DNA from: Enterobacter kobei | GTDB lineage: Bacteria; Pseudomonadota; Gammaproteobacteria; Enterobacterales; Enterobacteriaceae | Assembly (NCBI RefSeq): GCF_001729765.1 | Contig: NZ_CP017181.1 | Span: forward strand, 620,001 to 684,000 | Reading direction: 5' to 3' | DNA: 64,000 nt | In this document: positions 1-8,803 of the stretch, in pieces | Layout of the letters: every line of letters begins with the position of its first letter | Numbering within the stretch: position 1 is the first letter of the stretch | Made by a program: the position numbers and the translations under genes | The notes under the pieces: model-generated | Told to the model about the DNA's origin: nothing | Seen by the model: only the letters and a program-made list of their open reading frames with translations | The model's database searches: none

Positions 1-354
1 ATTGTGGTGGAGGCGTTTGACGATCCAGATGTGAAAAACGTCACCTGCTACGTCAGCCGTGCGAAGACGGGCGGTATTAAAGGCGGTCTGGGGCTGGCGG
101 AAGATACCTCCGATGCGGCGATCTCCTGCCAGCAGGTGGGGCCAGTTGAGCTGAGCGATAAAATTAAAAACGGTAAAGCGCAGGGTGACGTGGTGTTCCA
201 GAAACGGACGTCGCTGGTGTTCAAAAAGCTGCAGGTAGTGCGTTTCTATGATGCGAAGCGCAATACGCTGGCTTATCTTGCCTATTCCGACAAAGTGGTG
301 GAAGGCTCGCCGAAAAACGCCATCAGCGCCGTGCCGATTATGCCATGGCATTAA
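1..354 (+). CDS. creA: CreA family protein, 3' part only
   Basis: The left edge of the window cuts this gene; 117 C-terminal residues remain and the frame is open to base 1. The sequence matches the conserved CreA (DUF1131-type) core, with the stretches [27 protein letters not shown] and [12 protein letters not shown], and ends in PIMPWH. CreA is a small exported protein of unknown biochemical role, encoded just upstream of the CreBC two-component genes. The stop is 14 bases before creB, so the two are probably co-transcribed. Family assignment is firm; function is not known. Confidence 0.93.
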   Translation: MVVEAFDDPDVKNVTCYVSRAKTGGIKGGLGLAEDTSDAAISCQQVGPVELSDKIKNGKAQGDVVFQKRTSLVFKKLQVVRFYDAKRNTLAYLAYSDKVVEGSPKNAISAVPIMPWH

Positions 355-368
355 TTCAGGGATGAACC

Positions 369-1058
369 ATGCAACAACCTGTGGTCTGGCTGGTTGAAGA
401 CGAAACCAGTATCGCCGATACGCTTATCTACATGCTTCAGCAGGAAGGCTTTGCGGTAAAGGCGTTTGAGCGCGGTTTACCGATGCTGGAGGAGGCGCGG
501 CGGCAGATCCCGGCGCTCGCCATTCTGGATGTTGGGCTGCCGGACATCAGCGGTTTTGAACTCTGCCGCCAGCTGCTGGCGCAGCATCCGTCACTTCCGG
601 TGCTGTTTCTCACGGCACGCAGTGATGAAGTGGATAAACTCCTCGGGCTGGAAATGGGCGCCGACGACTACGTCGCCAAGCCTTTTTCTCCGCGAGAGGT
701 TTGCGCCCGGGTAAGGACAATTTTACGGCGGATGCAAAAATCCGCCGCGCCAGCAGAAACGATGCGTATCGGGCAATTTGAGCTAAATGAACCTGCCGCC
801 CGAATAAGCTGGTGCGGTGAAGTTTTACCCCTGACCCGCTACGAGTTCTTGCTGCTCAAAACCTTTTTACAGGCCCCCGGGCGGGTATTTTCGCGCCAGC
901 AGCTGATGGACAAGGTATGGGGTGAAGACGGCGACAGCTTCGATCGTACCGTGGATACCCATATCAAAACCCTGCGCGCCAAGCTGCGGGCGGTGAACGA
1001 TGAACAGTCTCCCATCAGTACCCATCGGGGTATGGGCTACAGTCTGGGCCTTTACTGA
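369..1058 (+). CDS. creB: Response regulator CreB (OmpR/PhoB family)
   Basis: 229 residues, the usual family length. The receiver domain (about 1-120) has the acidic pair near residues 11-12, the phosphoacceptor Asp54 in AILDVGLPDISG and the conserved Lys in YVAKPFSP. A C-terminal winged-helix DNA-binding domain follows (about 130-229), with RTVDTHIKTLRAKL and GMGYSL. CreB, phosphorylated by CreC, activates genes carrying a TTCAC-N6-TTCAC tag, creD among them. The stop TGA shares one base with the creC ATG (TGATG), so creC translation is coupled. The gene is intact, unlike its partner kinase here. Confidence 0.95.
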   Translation: MQQPVVWLVEDETSIADTLIYMLQQEGFAVKAFERGLPMLEEARRQIPALAILDVGLPDISGFELCRQLLAQHPSLPVLFLTARSDEVDKLLGLEMGADDYVAKPFSPREVCARVRTILRRMQKSAAPAETMRIGQFELNEPAARISWCGEVLPLTRYEFLLLKTFLQAPGRVFSRQQLMDKVWGEDGDSFDRTVDTHIKTLRAKLRAVNDEQSPISTHRGMGYSLGLY

Positions 1059-2482
1059 TGCGCATTGGGATGCGGTTGTTGCTGGGATATTTCCTGATCG
1101 TGGGCATCGCCGCGTGGTTTGTGCTGTCGATTTTTGTTCAGGAAGTGAAGCCCGGCGTGCGCAGGGCCACCGAGGGGACGTTGATCGATACCGCGACCTT
1201 GCTTGCCGAAATCGGGCGCGACGATCTTCTTTCGGGGAATGCGCAGCAGGGCAAACTGGCGCAGGCCTTTTCACAGCTCCATCAGCGGCCTTTCCGCGCC
1301 AACCTCGGCGGCATCTATAAGGTGCGTAACGAGTATCACGTCTATATGACCGATGCGCAGGGCAGAGTGGTGTTTGATTCCGCCGGTCTGGCCGTGGGGC
1401 AAGATTACTCGCGCTGGAACGATGTCTGGCTGACGCTTCGCGGTAAATACGGCGCGCGCAGCACTCAGAGCAATCCAGACGATCCTGAGAGTACGGTGAT
1501 GTATGTTGCCGCGCCGGTTGTGGAGCAGGGTAAGATTATCGGCGTGCTGTCGGTCGGGAAACCGAACAGCGCGATGGCACCGGTTATCCACCGCAGCGAG
1601 CGGCGGATCCTCTGGGCGGGTGGCGCGTTGCTCGGCATTGCCTTGCTGATCGGTCTTCTTGTCGCCTGGTGGATCAATCGTTCTATCAGTACGTTATCGC
1701 GCTATGCCGATTCGGTGACCACCGACACGCATCTCCCGCTACCTAATCCGGGCAGCAGCGAATTGCACAAGCTTGCCCAGGCGCTGGAGAATATGCGCAT
1801 TCGTCTCTAAGGGAAAAATTACATTGAACGCTATGTCCATGCGCTCACCCACGAGCTGAAAAGCCCGATGGCGGCCATACGCGGCGCGGCGGAAATCCTT
1901 GCCGAGCAGCCGCCGCCGCAGGTGGCAGCACGCTTTATTGATAACATTCTGGTACAAAACGCACGCATGCAGTCGCTGGTTGAAAAACTGCTCGCGCAGG
2001 CGCGGCTTGAAAATCGGGTCGAGATTACGCCGGAGGTCATCCGGGTCAATTCACTGTTTACGCGGCTTGCTGACGCGCGCTCGGCCCTGCTATCGGCAAA
2101 AGCGATTGTGCTGACTATCCAGCCTGTTCCGTTTAATGTTGAAGGCGATCCCGATCTCCTCGAACAGGCGCTAGGCAATTTGCTGGATAACGCCATCGAT
2201 TTTACGCCTCAGGGCGGAACTATTGAACTGGCGGCCCGGGAAGAGCAGGGGCAGATACAGCTTGTCATCATCGACAGCGGAAGCGGGATCCCGGATTACG
2301 CGCTGGATCGTATTTTTGAACGCTTCTATTCCCTTCCGCGCGAGAACGGGCTTAAGAGCAGTGGGCTCGGGCTGGCCTTTGTGCAGGAGGTGGCGCGTCT
2401 GCATCAGGGAGAGATTACATTGCGCAATCGTGATGAGGGCGGCGTGATGGCCACGCTGACACTTCACCGTCCCTTCACATAA
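1058..2482 (+). pseudogene. creC: Sensor histidine kinase CreC, interrupted by an in-frame TAA
   Basis: Read through, this frame gives 474 codons, which I recall as the length of E. coli CreC. TAA at 1808-1810 (codon 251) interrupts it; the upstream and downstream parts are in the same frame, so this is a nonsense change, not a frameshift. The first 250 residues carry TM1 (about 8-28), a periplasmic sensor domain, TM2 (about 186-207) and most of the HAMP region. Beyond the stop lie the H-box (HALTHELKSP, phosphoacceptor at codon 265), the N-box NLLDNAIDFTP and the G-boxes DSGSGIPDYAL and SSGLGLAF. The next in-frame ATG (1868) is after the phosphoacceptor His, so a restart product could not autophosphorylate. 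In E. coli the codon is Glu (from memory); GAA to TAA is one base. A sequencing error or stop readthrough is possible, but as written the kinase is broken. Confidence 0.88.
2463..2478 (+). promoter_or_regulatory. CreB binding tag (cre tag) upstream of creD
   Basis: TTCACCGTCCCTTCAC is a perfect match to the described CreB recognition sequence TTCAC-N6-TTCAC. It lies inside the last codons of creC (…HRPFT, stop), 60 bases before the creD ATG, on the strand of creD. This is where the CreB-activated creD promoter is expected. That the site is preserved although creC is interrupted suggests recent loss of the kinase or continued use of CreB. Confidence 0.85.
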
Positions 2483-2538
2483 CTTCAAACTGCCCCCACA
2501 CAGCCTGGTTACGCTCTCTTCATCACAAAGGAGACGTA

Positions 2539-3891
2539 ATGATGAAATCCCCCCTGTTCTGGAAAATAAGCACCCTGCTGGGGTGCATTCTGCTGCTGTT
2601 AGTCCCGCTGTTTATGGTAAGTAACCTCATTGCAGAGCGTGAAAGCTACCGTAATGATGTCGAAAATACGCTTCGCCAGAGCACCAGCGGACCGCAAAAA
2701 CTGGTCGGCCCGCTGATTGCGATTCCGGTGACAGAGATCTTTTACAAGCTAGAGGATGAGAAGAAGGTCGAGTACAAGAAAAGCTATCTGCATTTTATCC
2801 TGCCGGAGTCGCTGCTTGTTGAGGGTAACCAGCGCGTTGAGTCCCGAAATATCGGCATCTATGACGGACAGATCTGGAACACCGATCTCAAAATAAAAGC
2901 GCAGTTCAGCACCGAAAAAATGACGCAGCTTAAAGGGGAGACGATGACCCTTGGGCAGCCGTTTATCGTTGTTGGAGTGGGCGATGCACGCGGTATTGGC
3001 ACGGTGAAAGTCTCCAGTATCAACGGCGAGACGCTGAGCGTAGAGCCGGGTTCGGGCGTATCTGGCGCGCTTTCCGGTGTTCATATCCCGCTGACGGATA
3101 AAGCGCTGGAGTCAAAAACGTTTGCCATGGAGATGTCGCTGAATCTGGCGGGGGCGGGGAGTTTTGCCGTGGTGCCCGTGGGACGTAACAGCGAAATGGC
3201 GCTGAACAGCAACTGGCCGCATCCGGGCTTCATGGGCAACTATCTGCCGGTGAAACACAAAATCGATGATTCAGGTTTTCAGGCGAACTGGCAGAGCAGC
3301 TGGTTTGCGAACAACCTTGAGAGCTGGTTCAACGGGAGTGAATCTCCTGCGTGGGAGTCGATCCCGGCTTTTAGCGTCACGGTAGCCACACCTGCCGATC
3401 AGTATCAGCTGACTGACCGGGCAATCAAGTATGCTATTTTGCTGATTGCGCTGACGTTTATGGCCTTCTTTGTCTTCGAAACCTTAACCGGGCTGCGCCT
3501 GCACCCAATGCAGTATCTGCTGGTGGGGCTGTCGCTGGTGCTGTTCTATCTGGTGCTGCTGGCGCTGTCAGAACACGTCGGCTTTACGCCTGCCTGGGTT
3601 GTTGCAAGCCTGGTGGGTGCTGCGATGAACGGGATGTACCTGCAGGCGGTGCTAAAAAGCTGGAAGCGCAGCGGGTTGTTTGTGCTGGCCTTGCTGGGGC
3701 TGGACGTGGTGATGTGGTTCCTGCTGCGCTCGGAGGATAGTGCGCTGTTGTTGGGGTCAGCGGTGCTCGCACTGGCACTGTTCGCCGTGATGTACCTGAC
3801 CCGGCATTTCGACTGGTATTCGCTTTCACAGCCGAAGCGCCCTGAGCCAACCGCAGAGCCCGATAACGACACGATGCGGATCTGGAAATAA
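2539..3891 (+). CDS. creD: Inner membrane protein CreD
   Basis: 450 residues with an N-terminal membrane anchor (about 9-31), a large periplasmic domain (about 35-295), and a C-terminal block of hydrophobic helices (about 300-435) before a short polar tail. This is the CreD family layout. The start ATG at 2539 follows AAAGGAG. CreD is the most strongly CreBC-dependent gene in E. coli and is linked to envelope phenotypes; its molecular activity is unknown. It is preceded by a cre tag and followed by a bidirectional terminator shared with arcA. Confidence 0.93.
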   Translation: MMKSPLFWKISTLLGCILLLLVPLFMVSNLIAERESYRNDVENTLRQSTSGPQKLVGPLIAIPVTEIFYKLEDEKKVEYKKSYLHFILPESLLVEGNQRVESRNIGIYDGQIWNTDLKIKAQFSTEKMTQLKGETMTLGQPFIVVGVGDARGIGTVKVSSINGETLSVEPGSGVSGALSGVHIPLTDKALESKTFAMEMSLNLAGAGSFAVVPVGRNSEMALNSNWPHPGFMGNYLPVKHKIDDSGFQANWQSSWFANNLESWFNGSESPAWESIPAFSVTVATPADQYQLTDRAIKYAILLIALTFMAFFVFETLTGLRLHPMQYLLVGLSLVLFYLVLLALSEHVGFTPAWVVASLVGAAMNGMYLQAVLKSWKRSGLFVLALLGLDVVMWFLLRSEDSALLLGSAVLALALFAVMYLTRHFDWYSLSQPKRPEPTAEPDNDTMRIWK

Positions 3892-3920
3892 AAAAAACGG
3901 CGCGAATGCGCCGTTTTTCT
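3892..3920. terminator. Bidirectional terminator between creD and arcA
   Basis: Stem ACGGCGC / GCGCCGT around a GAAT loop, flanked by an A-run on the left and TTTTT on the right. It works as an intrinsic terminator for both converging genes. Confidence 0.85.
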
Positions 3921-3940
3921 TTATTGCATTGACTGCGGGA

Positions 3941-4657
3941 TTACTCCTGCAGGTCTCCGCAGAAACGGTACCCTTCGCCGTGGATTGTGGCGATGATTTC
4001 CGGCGTATCAGGCGTAGATTCGAAATGTTTACGAATACGACGGATGGTCACGTCTACGGTACGGTCGTGTGGCTTCAGCTCACGGCCGGTCATTTTCTTC
4101 AGCAGTTCTGCACGGGACTGAATTTTGCCCGGGTTTTCGCAGAAGTGCAGCATCGCGCGGAATTCGCTGCGCGGCAGTTTATACTGCTCACCGTTCGGGC
4201 TAATCAGCGAACGGCTATTGATATCAAGTTCCCAGCCGTTGAATTTGTAGCTATCGACGCTACGACGCTCTTCACTGACCGTGCCCAGGTTCATGGTGCG
4301 GGACAGCAGGTTGCGTGCACGAATGGTTAACTCGCGTGGGTTGAACGGCTTGGTGATGTAGTCATCCGCACCGATTTCCAGGCCAAGAATTTTATCAACT
4401 TCGTTGTCACGGCCCGTCAGGAACATTAACGCGACGTTCGCCTGCTCACGCAGTTCGCGCGCCAGAAGAAGCCCGTTTTTGCCCGGCAGGTTGATATCCA
4501 TGATTACCAGGTTGATATCATTTTCAGAAAGGATCTGATGCATCTCTGCGCCATCGGTCGCTTCAAAGACATCGTAGCCTTCTGCTTCGAAAATGCTCTT
4601 TAACGTGTTGCGTGTTACCAACTCGTCTTCAACGATAAGAATGTGCGGGGTCTGCAT
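3941..4657 (-). CDS. arcA: Response regulator ArcA, aerobic respiration control
   Basis: 238 residues, the E. coli length. The receiver domain carries acidic residues at 10-11, phosphoacceptor Asp54 in [12 protein letters not shown] and Lys in YITKPFNP; the C-terminal winged helix ends with [16 protein letters not shown] and [10 protein letters not shown]. ArcA, phosphorylated by the membrane kinase ArcB (not in this window), represses aerobic respiratory genes when oxygen is low. A long upstream region with an FNR-like box fits the known FNR control of arcA. Confidence 0.97.
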   Translation of the reverse strand: MQTPHILIVEDELVTRNTLKSIFEAEGYDVFEATDGAEMHQILSENDINLVIMDINLPGKNGLLLARELREQANVALMFLTGRDNEVDKILGLEIGADDYITKPFNPRELTIRARNLLSRTMNLGTVSEERRSVDSYKFNGWELDINSRSLISPNGEQYKLPRSEFRAMLHFCENPGKIQSRAELLKKMTGRELKPHDRTVDVTIRRIRKHFESTPDTPEIIATIHGEGYRFCGDLQE

Positions 4658-4752
4658 GTTTGCTACCTAAATTGCCAACTAAATCGAAACAGGAAGTACA
4701 AAAGTCCCTGACCTGCCTGATGCATGTCGCAAATTAACATGATCGGCTTAAC

Positions 4753-4893
4753 GTGACTAAAGTACGTAATTGCGTTCTTGATGCACTTTCCATCAACGTC
4801 AACAACATCATTAGCTTGGTCTTGGGTACTTTCCCTTTGGACCCGACAGTGTCAAAAACGGCTGTCATCCTAACCATTTTAACAGCAACATAA
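4753..4893 (+). CDS. yjjY: Small protein resembling YjjY, GTG start
   Basis: A 46-codon frame opens with GTG: VTKVRNCVLDALSINVNNII, followed by a hydrophobic tail ending KTAVILTILTAT. From memory this matches the annotated E. coli YjjY almost residue for residue, except that the E. coli start is ATG. It lies antisense to the arcA 5' leader. I see no convincing ribosome binding site before the GTG. Conservation may reflect arcA leader function rather than a protein, so the coding status is uncertain. Confidence 0.45.
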   Translation: MTKVRNCVLDALSINVNNIISLVLGTFPLDPTVSKTAVILTILTAT

Positions 4894-5292
4894 CAGGCTA
4901 AGTGACACCAGACACCCAATAAAACTACGCTTCGTTGACATATATCAAGTTCAATTGTAGCACGTTAACAGTTTGATGAAATCATCGTAGCTGAATGCTA
5001 GCCTTTGTCACAATTTTTCAATAAACCAACTAGTTGCGGACATTGATATATAAACGAAGCGAATCCAATCAGAATAGGGTATTCATGATGCCATTATCAT
5101 TATAAAACATAGGGATAATGGTCTTCTGTTAACATTCTAACTGATTGTTCAGACACAAAATAGTTTAGCGTCTTTAATTTGTTGTGAAACGCTATTTCGG
5201 TGATTTGTGTTGCAAATTTGTAAATTTGCGCTGCGTAATATGTTGAAGTACATCACATTTTTACCCGCTAACTGATTAAAAAGAGAGCATAA
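4894..5292. other. Long AT-rich arcA-lasT intergenic region
   Basis: About 400 bases without a convincing gene between two divergent genes. It is visibly AT-rich and contains the FNR-like box. It presumably holds several arcA promoters on the minus strand and the lasT promoter on the plus strand. I could not assign other sites with confidence. Confidence 0.5.
4935..4948 (-). promoter_or_regulatory. FNR-like box upstream of arcA
   Basis: TTGACATATATCAA matches the FNR palindrome TTGAT-N4-ATCAA with one difference. It lies 278 bases upstream of the arcA start. E. coli arcA is known to be FNR-activated anaerobically from an upstream promoter, which supports the assignment. Confidence 0.6.
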
Positions 5293-5979
5293 ATGCATCT
5301 GTCGATTGTACTGGTCGCCCCAGCCAGAGCAGAAAATATAGGCGCTGCGGCGCGTGCCATGAAGACCATGGGTTTTACCGATTTACGTATTGTGGACAGC
5401 ACTGCGCACCTGGAGCCTGCTGCCCGCTGGGTGGCGCATGGTTCGGGAGATATTCTCGATAATATAACGACTTACGCTACGCTTGCCGACGCACTGCATG
5501 ACATTTCGTTTACCGTTGCGACCACCGCCCGCAGCCGCGCGAAGTTCCATTACTACGCCACGCCTGCTGAGCTGGTGCCCATGCTGGAAGAGAAAAGCCA
5601 GTGGCTTGAGAAAGCGGCGCTGGTGTTTGGCCGCGAAGATTCCGGACTCACTAACGAAGAGCTGGCACTGGCGGATGTTTTGACTGGCGCGCCGATGGTC
5701 GCGGATTATCCGTCTCTGAATTTAGGCCAGGCGGTCATGGTCTATTGCTATCAATTAGCATCCTTAATACAAATCCCCCAGCCGCCCGATACAGGAACCG
5801 ATGAAAACCAGCTGGCTGCCCTTCGCGCTCGCGTGGAGAACTTGCTCTTGCGGCTGGATGTGGCGGACGATCAAAAAATGGCTGACTGGCTACACCAGCG
5901 TCTCGGACGACTTGAGCAGCGGGACACGGCAATGTTGCACCGTTTGCTGCACGATATTGAAAAAAAATTAGCCGAGTAA
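5293..5979 (+). CDS. lasT: TrmJ-family RNA methyltransferase LasT/YjtD
   Basis: 228 residues of SPOUT (SpoU/TrmH) fold type. The N-terminus VLVAPARAENIGAAARAMKT is the family motif 1, ALVFGREDSGLTNEEL is motif 2, and YPSLNLGQAVMVYCYQLA is the C-terminal S-adenosylmethionine-binding knot motif. The E. coli homologue is YjtD (LasT), a paralogue of the tRNA Cm32/Um32 methyltransferase TrmJ; its own target is not established. AAGAGAG precedes the ATG. It is monocistronic between arcA and the thr operon. Confidence 0.9.
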   Translation: MHLSIVLVAPARAENIGAAARAMKTMGFTDLRIVDSTAHLEPAARWVAHGSGDILDNITTYATLADALHDISFTVATTARSRAKFHYYATPAELVPMLEEKSQWLEKAALVFGREDSGLTNEELALADVLTGAPMVADYPSLNLGQAVMVYCYQLASLIQIPQPPDTGTDENQLAALRARVENLLLRLDVADDQKMADWLHQRLGRLEQRDTAMLHRLLHDIEKKLAE

Positions 5980-6112
5980 AATGCTGTCATAAGTTTTTAC
6001 TATGGCGAAATTGTCTGTCATGGAGGGTTGCATTTGGGGGGATCGGATGAAAATAAATCGGCAAACAGCGGGGCGTGAGTCTCTGCGGAATTGTGATCAA
6101 ATTAAAAATTCA

Positions 6113-6140
6113 TTGACTTAAGGTGCCCGATCCTTTAACC
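6113..6140 (+). promoter_or_regulatory. thr operon promoter
   Basis: TTGACT (6113-6118) and TTAACC (6135-6140) with a 16-base spacer match the E. coli thr promoter boxes in sequence and order. A start near 6147 would give a leader of about 44 bases before thrL. Confidence 0.6.
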
Positions 6141-6190
6141 CTAAAAGAATACAGCACAGACAGATAATAATGACAGAGTACACAACATCC

Positions 6191-6259
6191 ATGAAACGCA
6201 TCAGCATTACCACCATTACTACAACCATCATCATTACCACAGGTAACGATGCGGGCTGA
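6191..6259 (+). CDS. thrL: thr operon leader peptide ThrL
   Basis: A 22-codon frame starts MKRIS, continues with a run of Thr and Ile codons, and ends GNDAG. Seven Thr and six Ile codons are present. Ribosome stalling at these codons when Thr- or Ile-tRNA is scarce prevents the terminator at about 6277-6314 from forming. Compared with E. coli ThrL as I recall it (21 residues, eight Thr and four Ile), this leader is richer in Ile, including three in a row. Confidence 0.93.
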   Translation: MKRISITTITTTIIITTGNDAG

Positions 6260-6276
6260 CGCGTACAGGAAAAACA

Positions 6277-6314
6277 AAAAAAAGCCCGCACCTGAACAGT
6301 GCGGGCTTTTTTTT
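6277..6314 (+). terminator. thr attenuator terminator
   Basis: Stem AGCCCGCAC / GTGCGGGCT (6283-6291 and 6299-6307) with a 7-base loop, followed by eight T. It lies between thrL and thrA. The thrL tail GATGCGGGCTG can pair with part of the stem, as needed for an antiterminator alternative. Confidence 0.92.
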
Positions 6315-6339
6315 CGGCTAAAGGAAACGAGGTAGAACC

Positions 6340-8802
6340 ATGCGAGTGTTGAAGTTCGGCGGTACATCAGTGGCAAATGCAGAACGTTTTCTGCGTGTTG
6401 CCGATATCCTGGAGAGCAACGCCAGGCAGGGGCAGGTTGCGACCGTGCTTTCTGCCCCGGCAAAAATCACGAACCATCTGGTGGCGATGATTGAAAAAAC
6501 CATCGGTGGTCAGGATGCACTTCCGAACATCAGCGACGCCGAGCGTATTTTCGCTGAGCTGCTGCAGGGGCTGGCGGAGGCACAACCCGGCTTCCCGCTC
6601 GCACAGCTGAAGTCTTTCGTTGAGCAGGAGTTTGCTCAGATCAAACATGTGCTGCACGGTATCAGCCTGCTGGGCCAGTGTCCGGACAGCATCAACGCGG
6701 CGCTGATCTGCCGCGGTGAGAAACTGTCAATCGCCATCATGGCTGGCCTGCTGGAAGCGCGTGGCCACGGCGTGACCGTCATCAATCCGGTTGAAAAACT
6801 GCTTGCGGTGGGCCACTACCTCGAATCTACCGTTGATATTGCCGAATCAACCCGCCGTATCGCCGCGAGCAAAATCCCGTCTGACCACATGATCCTGATG
6901 GCGGGCTTTACCGCCGGAAATGAGAAGGGTGAGCTGGTGGTGCTGGGCCGTAACGGCTCCGACTACTCTGCCGCCGTGCTGGCTGCCTGTTTACGCGCAG
7001 ACTGTTGTGAGATCTGGACTGACGTCGACGGCGTGTATACCTGCGACCCGCGCCAGGTACCGGACGCCAGGTTGCTGAAGTCGATGTCTTACCAGGAAGC
7101 GATGGAGCTTTCCTACTTCGGCGCCAAAGTGCTTCACCCACGTACCATCTCCCCGATTGCCCAGTTCCAGATCCCTTGCCTGATTAAAAACACCGGTAAC
7201 CCGCAAGCGCCAGGCACGCTGATTGGTGCCAGCTCCGATGAAGATGGCCTGCCGGTGAAAGGCATCTCCAACCTGAATAACATGGCGATGTTCAGCGTCT
7301 CCGGTCCGGGGATGAAGGGCATGGTCGGCATGGCGGCGCGCGTCTTTGCCGCAATGTCACGCAACGGTATCTCGGTGGTGCTGATCACGCAGTCCTCTTC
7401 CGAGTACAGCATCAGCTTCTGCGTGCCGCAGGCCGACTGCCTGCGCGCGCGCCGTGCGCTGGAAGAAGAGTTTTATCTGGAGCTGAAAGAGGAGTTGCTG
7501 GAGCCGCTCTCCATTCAGGAGCGTCTGGCCGTCATCTCCGTCGTGGGCGACGGGATGCGCACCCTGCGCGGTATCTCCGCGAAGTTCTTTGCCGCGCTGG
7601 CCCGCGCCAACATCAATATCGTGGCGATTGCCCAGGGCTCGTCTGAGCGTTCTATCTCCGTCGTGGTGGATAACGACGATGCCACCACCGGCGTGCGCGT
7701 GGTGCATCAGATGCTGTTCAATACCGATCAGGTCATTGAGCTGTTCCTGATTGGCGTGGGCGGTGTCGGCGGCGCGCTGCTCGAGCAGGTGAAGCGTCAG
7801 CAGGCGTGGCTCAAGAAGAAGCATATCGATTTGCGCGTCTGCGGTATTGCCAATTCCAGAGCGCTACTGACCAATGTGCATGGTCTGAATCTTGAAAACT
7901 GGCAGGCCGGGCTGGAAGAGGCGAAAGAGCCGTTTAATCTGGGTCGCCTTATCCGTCTGGTAAAAGAGTACCATCTGCTTAACCCGGTGATTGTCGACTG
8001 TACGTCAAACCAGGCCGTTGCCGACCAGTATGCGGATTTCCTGCGCGAAGGCTTCCACGTGGTGACGCCGAACAAAAAGGCCAACACCTCGTCGATGGAT
8101 TACTATCACCAGCTGCGTCTGGCGGCGAGCAAGTCGCGCCGTAAGTTCCTGTACGACACCAACGTGGGCGCCGGCCTGCCGGTTATCGAAAATCTGCAAA
8201 ATCTGCTGAATGCGGGCGACGAACTGCAGCGCTTCTCCGGCATTCTCTCCGGCTCCCTGTCGTTTATCTTTGGCAAGCTGGACGAGGGCATGAGCCTCTC
8301 GGAAGCCACCCGCGCCGCGCGCGAGCTGGGCTATACCGAGCCGGATCCACGTGACGATCTCTCCGGCATGGACGTGGCGCGTAAGCTGCTGATCCTCGTG
8401 CGCGAAACCGGTCGCGAGCTGGAGCTTTCGGACATTGTGATTGAACCCGTGTTGCCAGCCGAGTTTGACAGCAGCGGTGATGTCAGCACCTTTATGGCGA
8501 ATTTACCCCAGCTTGACGATGCTTTTGCCGCGCGCGTGGCGAAAGCCCGTGATGAAGGTAAGGTATTGCGCTATGTTGGCAACATTGAAGAAGATGGCGT
8601 GTGCCGGGTGAAGATTGCCGAAGTGGATGGCAACGACCCGCTGTACAAAGTCAAAAACGGCGAAAACGCCCTCGCGTTTTACAGCCACTATTATCAGCCA
8701 TTGCCGCTGGTGCTTCGCGGCTATGGCGCAGGGAACAATGTTACAGCGGCGGGTGTGTTTGCCGATCTGTTGCGTACCCTGTCATGGAAGTTAGGAGTTT
8801 AA
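6340..8802 (+). CDS. thrA: Bifunctional aspartokinase I / homoserine dehydrogenase I
   Basis: 820 residues, the same as the E. coli enzyme. The N-terminal aspartokinase domain begins with [17 protein letters not shown] and continues with [10 protein letters not shown]. Paired ACT domains (about 320-460) bind the feedback inhibitor threonine. The C-terminal homoserine dehydrogenase domain (about 464-820) has the nucleotide-binding motif [14 protein letters not shown], then [10 protein letters not shown] and [12 protein letters not shown]. It catalyses the first and third steps from aspartate to threonine. First structural gene behind the attenuator; thrB starts after a one-base gap. Confidence 0.98.
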   Translation: MRVLKFGGTSVANAERFLRVADILESNARQGQVATVLSAPAKITNHLVAMIEKTIGGQDALPNISDAERIFAELLQGLAEAQPGFPLAQLKSFVEQEFAQIKHVLHGISLLGQCPDSINAALICRGEKLSIAIMAGLLEARGHGVTVINPVEKLLAVGHYLESTVDIAESTRRIAASKIPSDHMILMAGFTAGNEKGELVVLGRNGSDYSAAVLAACLRADCCEIWTDVDGVYTCDPRQVPDARLLKSMSYQEAMELSYFGAKVLHPRTISPIAQFQIPCLIKNTGNPQAPGTLIGASSDEDGLPVKGISNLNNMAMFSVSGPGMKGMVGMAARVFAAMSRNGISVVLITQSSSEYSISFCVPQADCLRARRALEEEFYLELKEELLEPLSIQERLAVISVVGDGMRTLRGISAKFFAALARANINIVAIAQGSSERSISVVVDNDDATTGVRVVHQMLFNTDQVIELFLIGVGGVGGALLEQVKRQQAWLKKKHIDLRVCGIANSRALLTNVHGLNLENWQAGLEEAKEPFNLGRLIRLVKEYHLLNPVIVDCTSNQAVADQYADFLREGFHVVTPNKKANTSSMDYYHQLRLAASKSRRKFLYDTNVGAGLPVIENLQNLLNAGDELQRFSGILSGSLSFIFGKLDEGMSLSEATRAARELGYTEPDPRDDLSGMDVARKLLILVRETGRELELSDIVIEPVLPAEFDSSGDVSTFMANLPQLDDAFAARVAKARDEGKVLRYVGNIEEDGVCRVKIAEVDGNDPLYKVKNGENALAFYSHYYQPLPLVLRGYGAGNNVTAAGVFADLLRTLSWKLGV

Positions 8803-8803
8803 C

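Noticed and set aside
1740..1900. A frameshift as the cause of the creC interruption.
   Set aside because: The parts before and after the stop are in the same frame and align without a gap to the family; only one TAA codon separates them.
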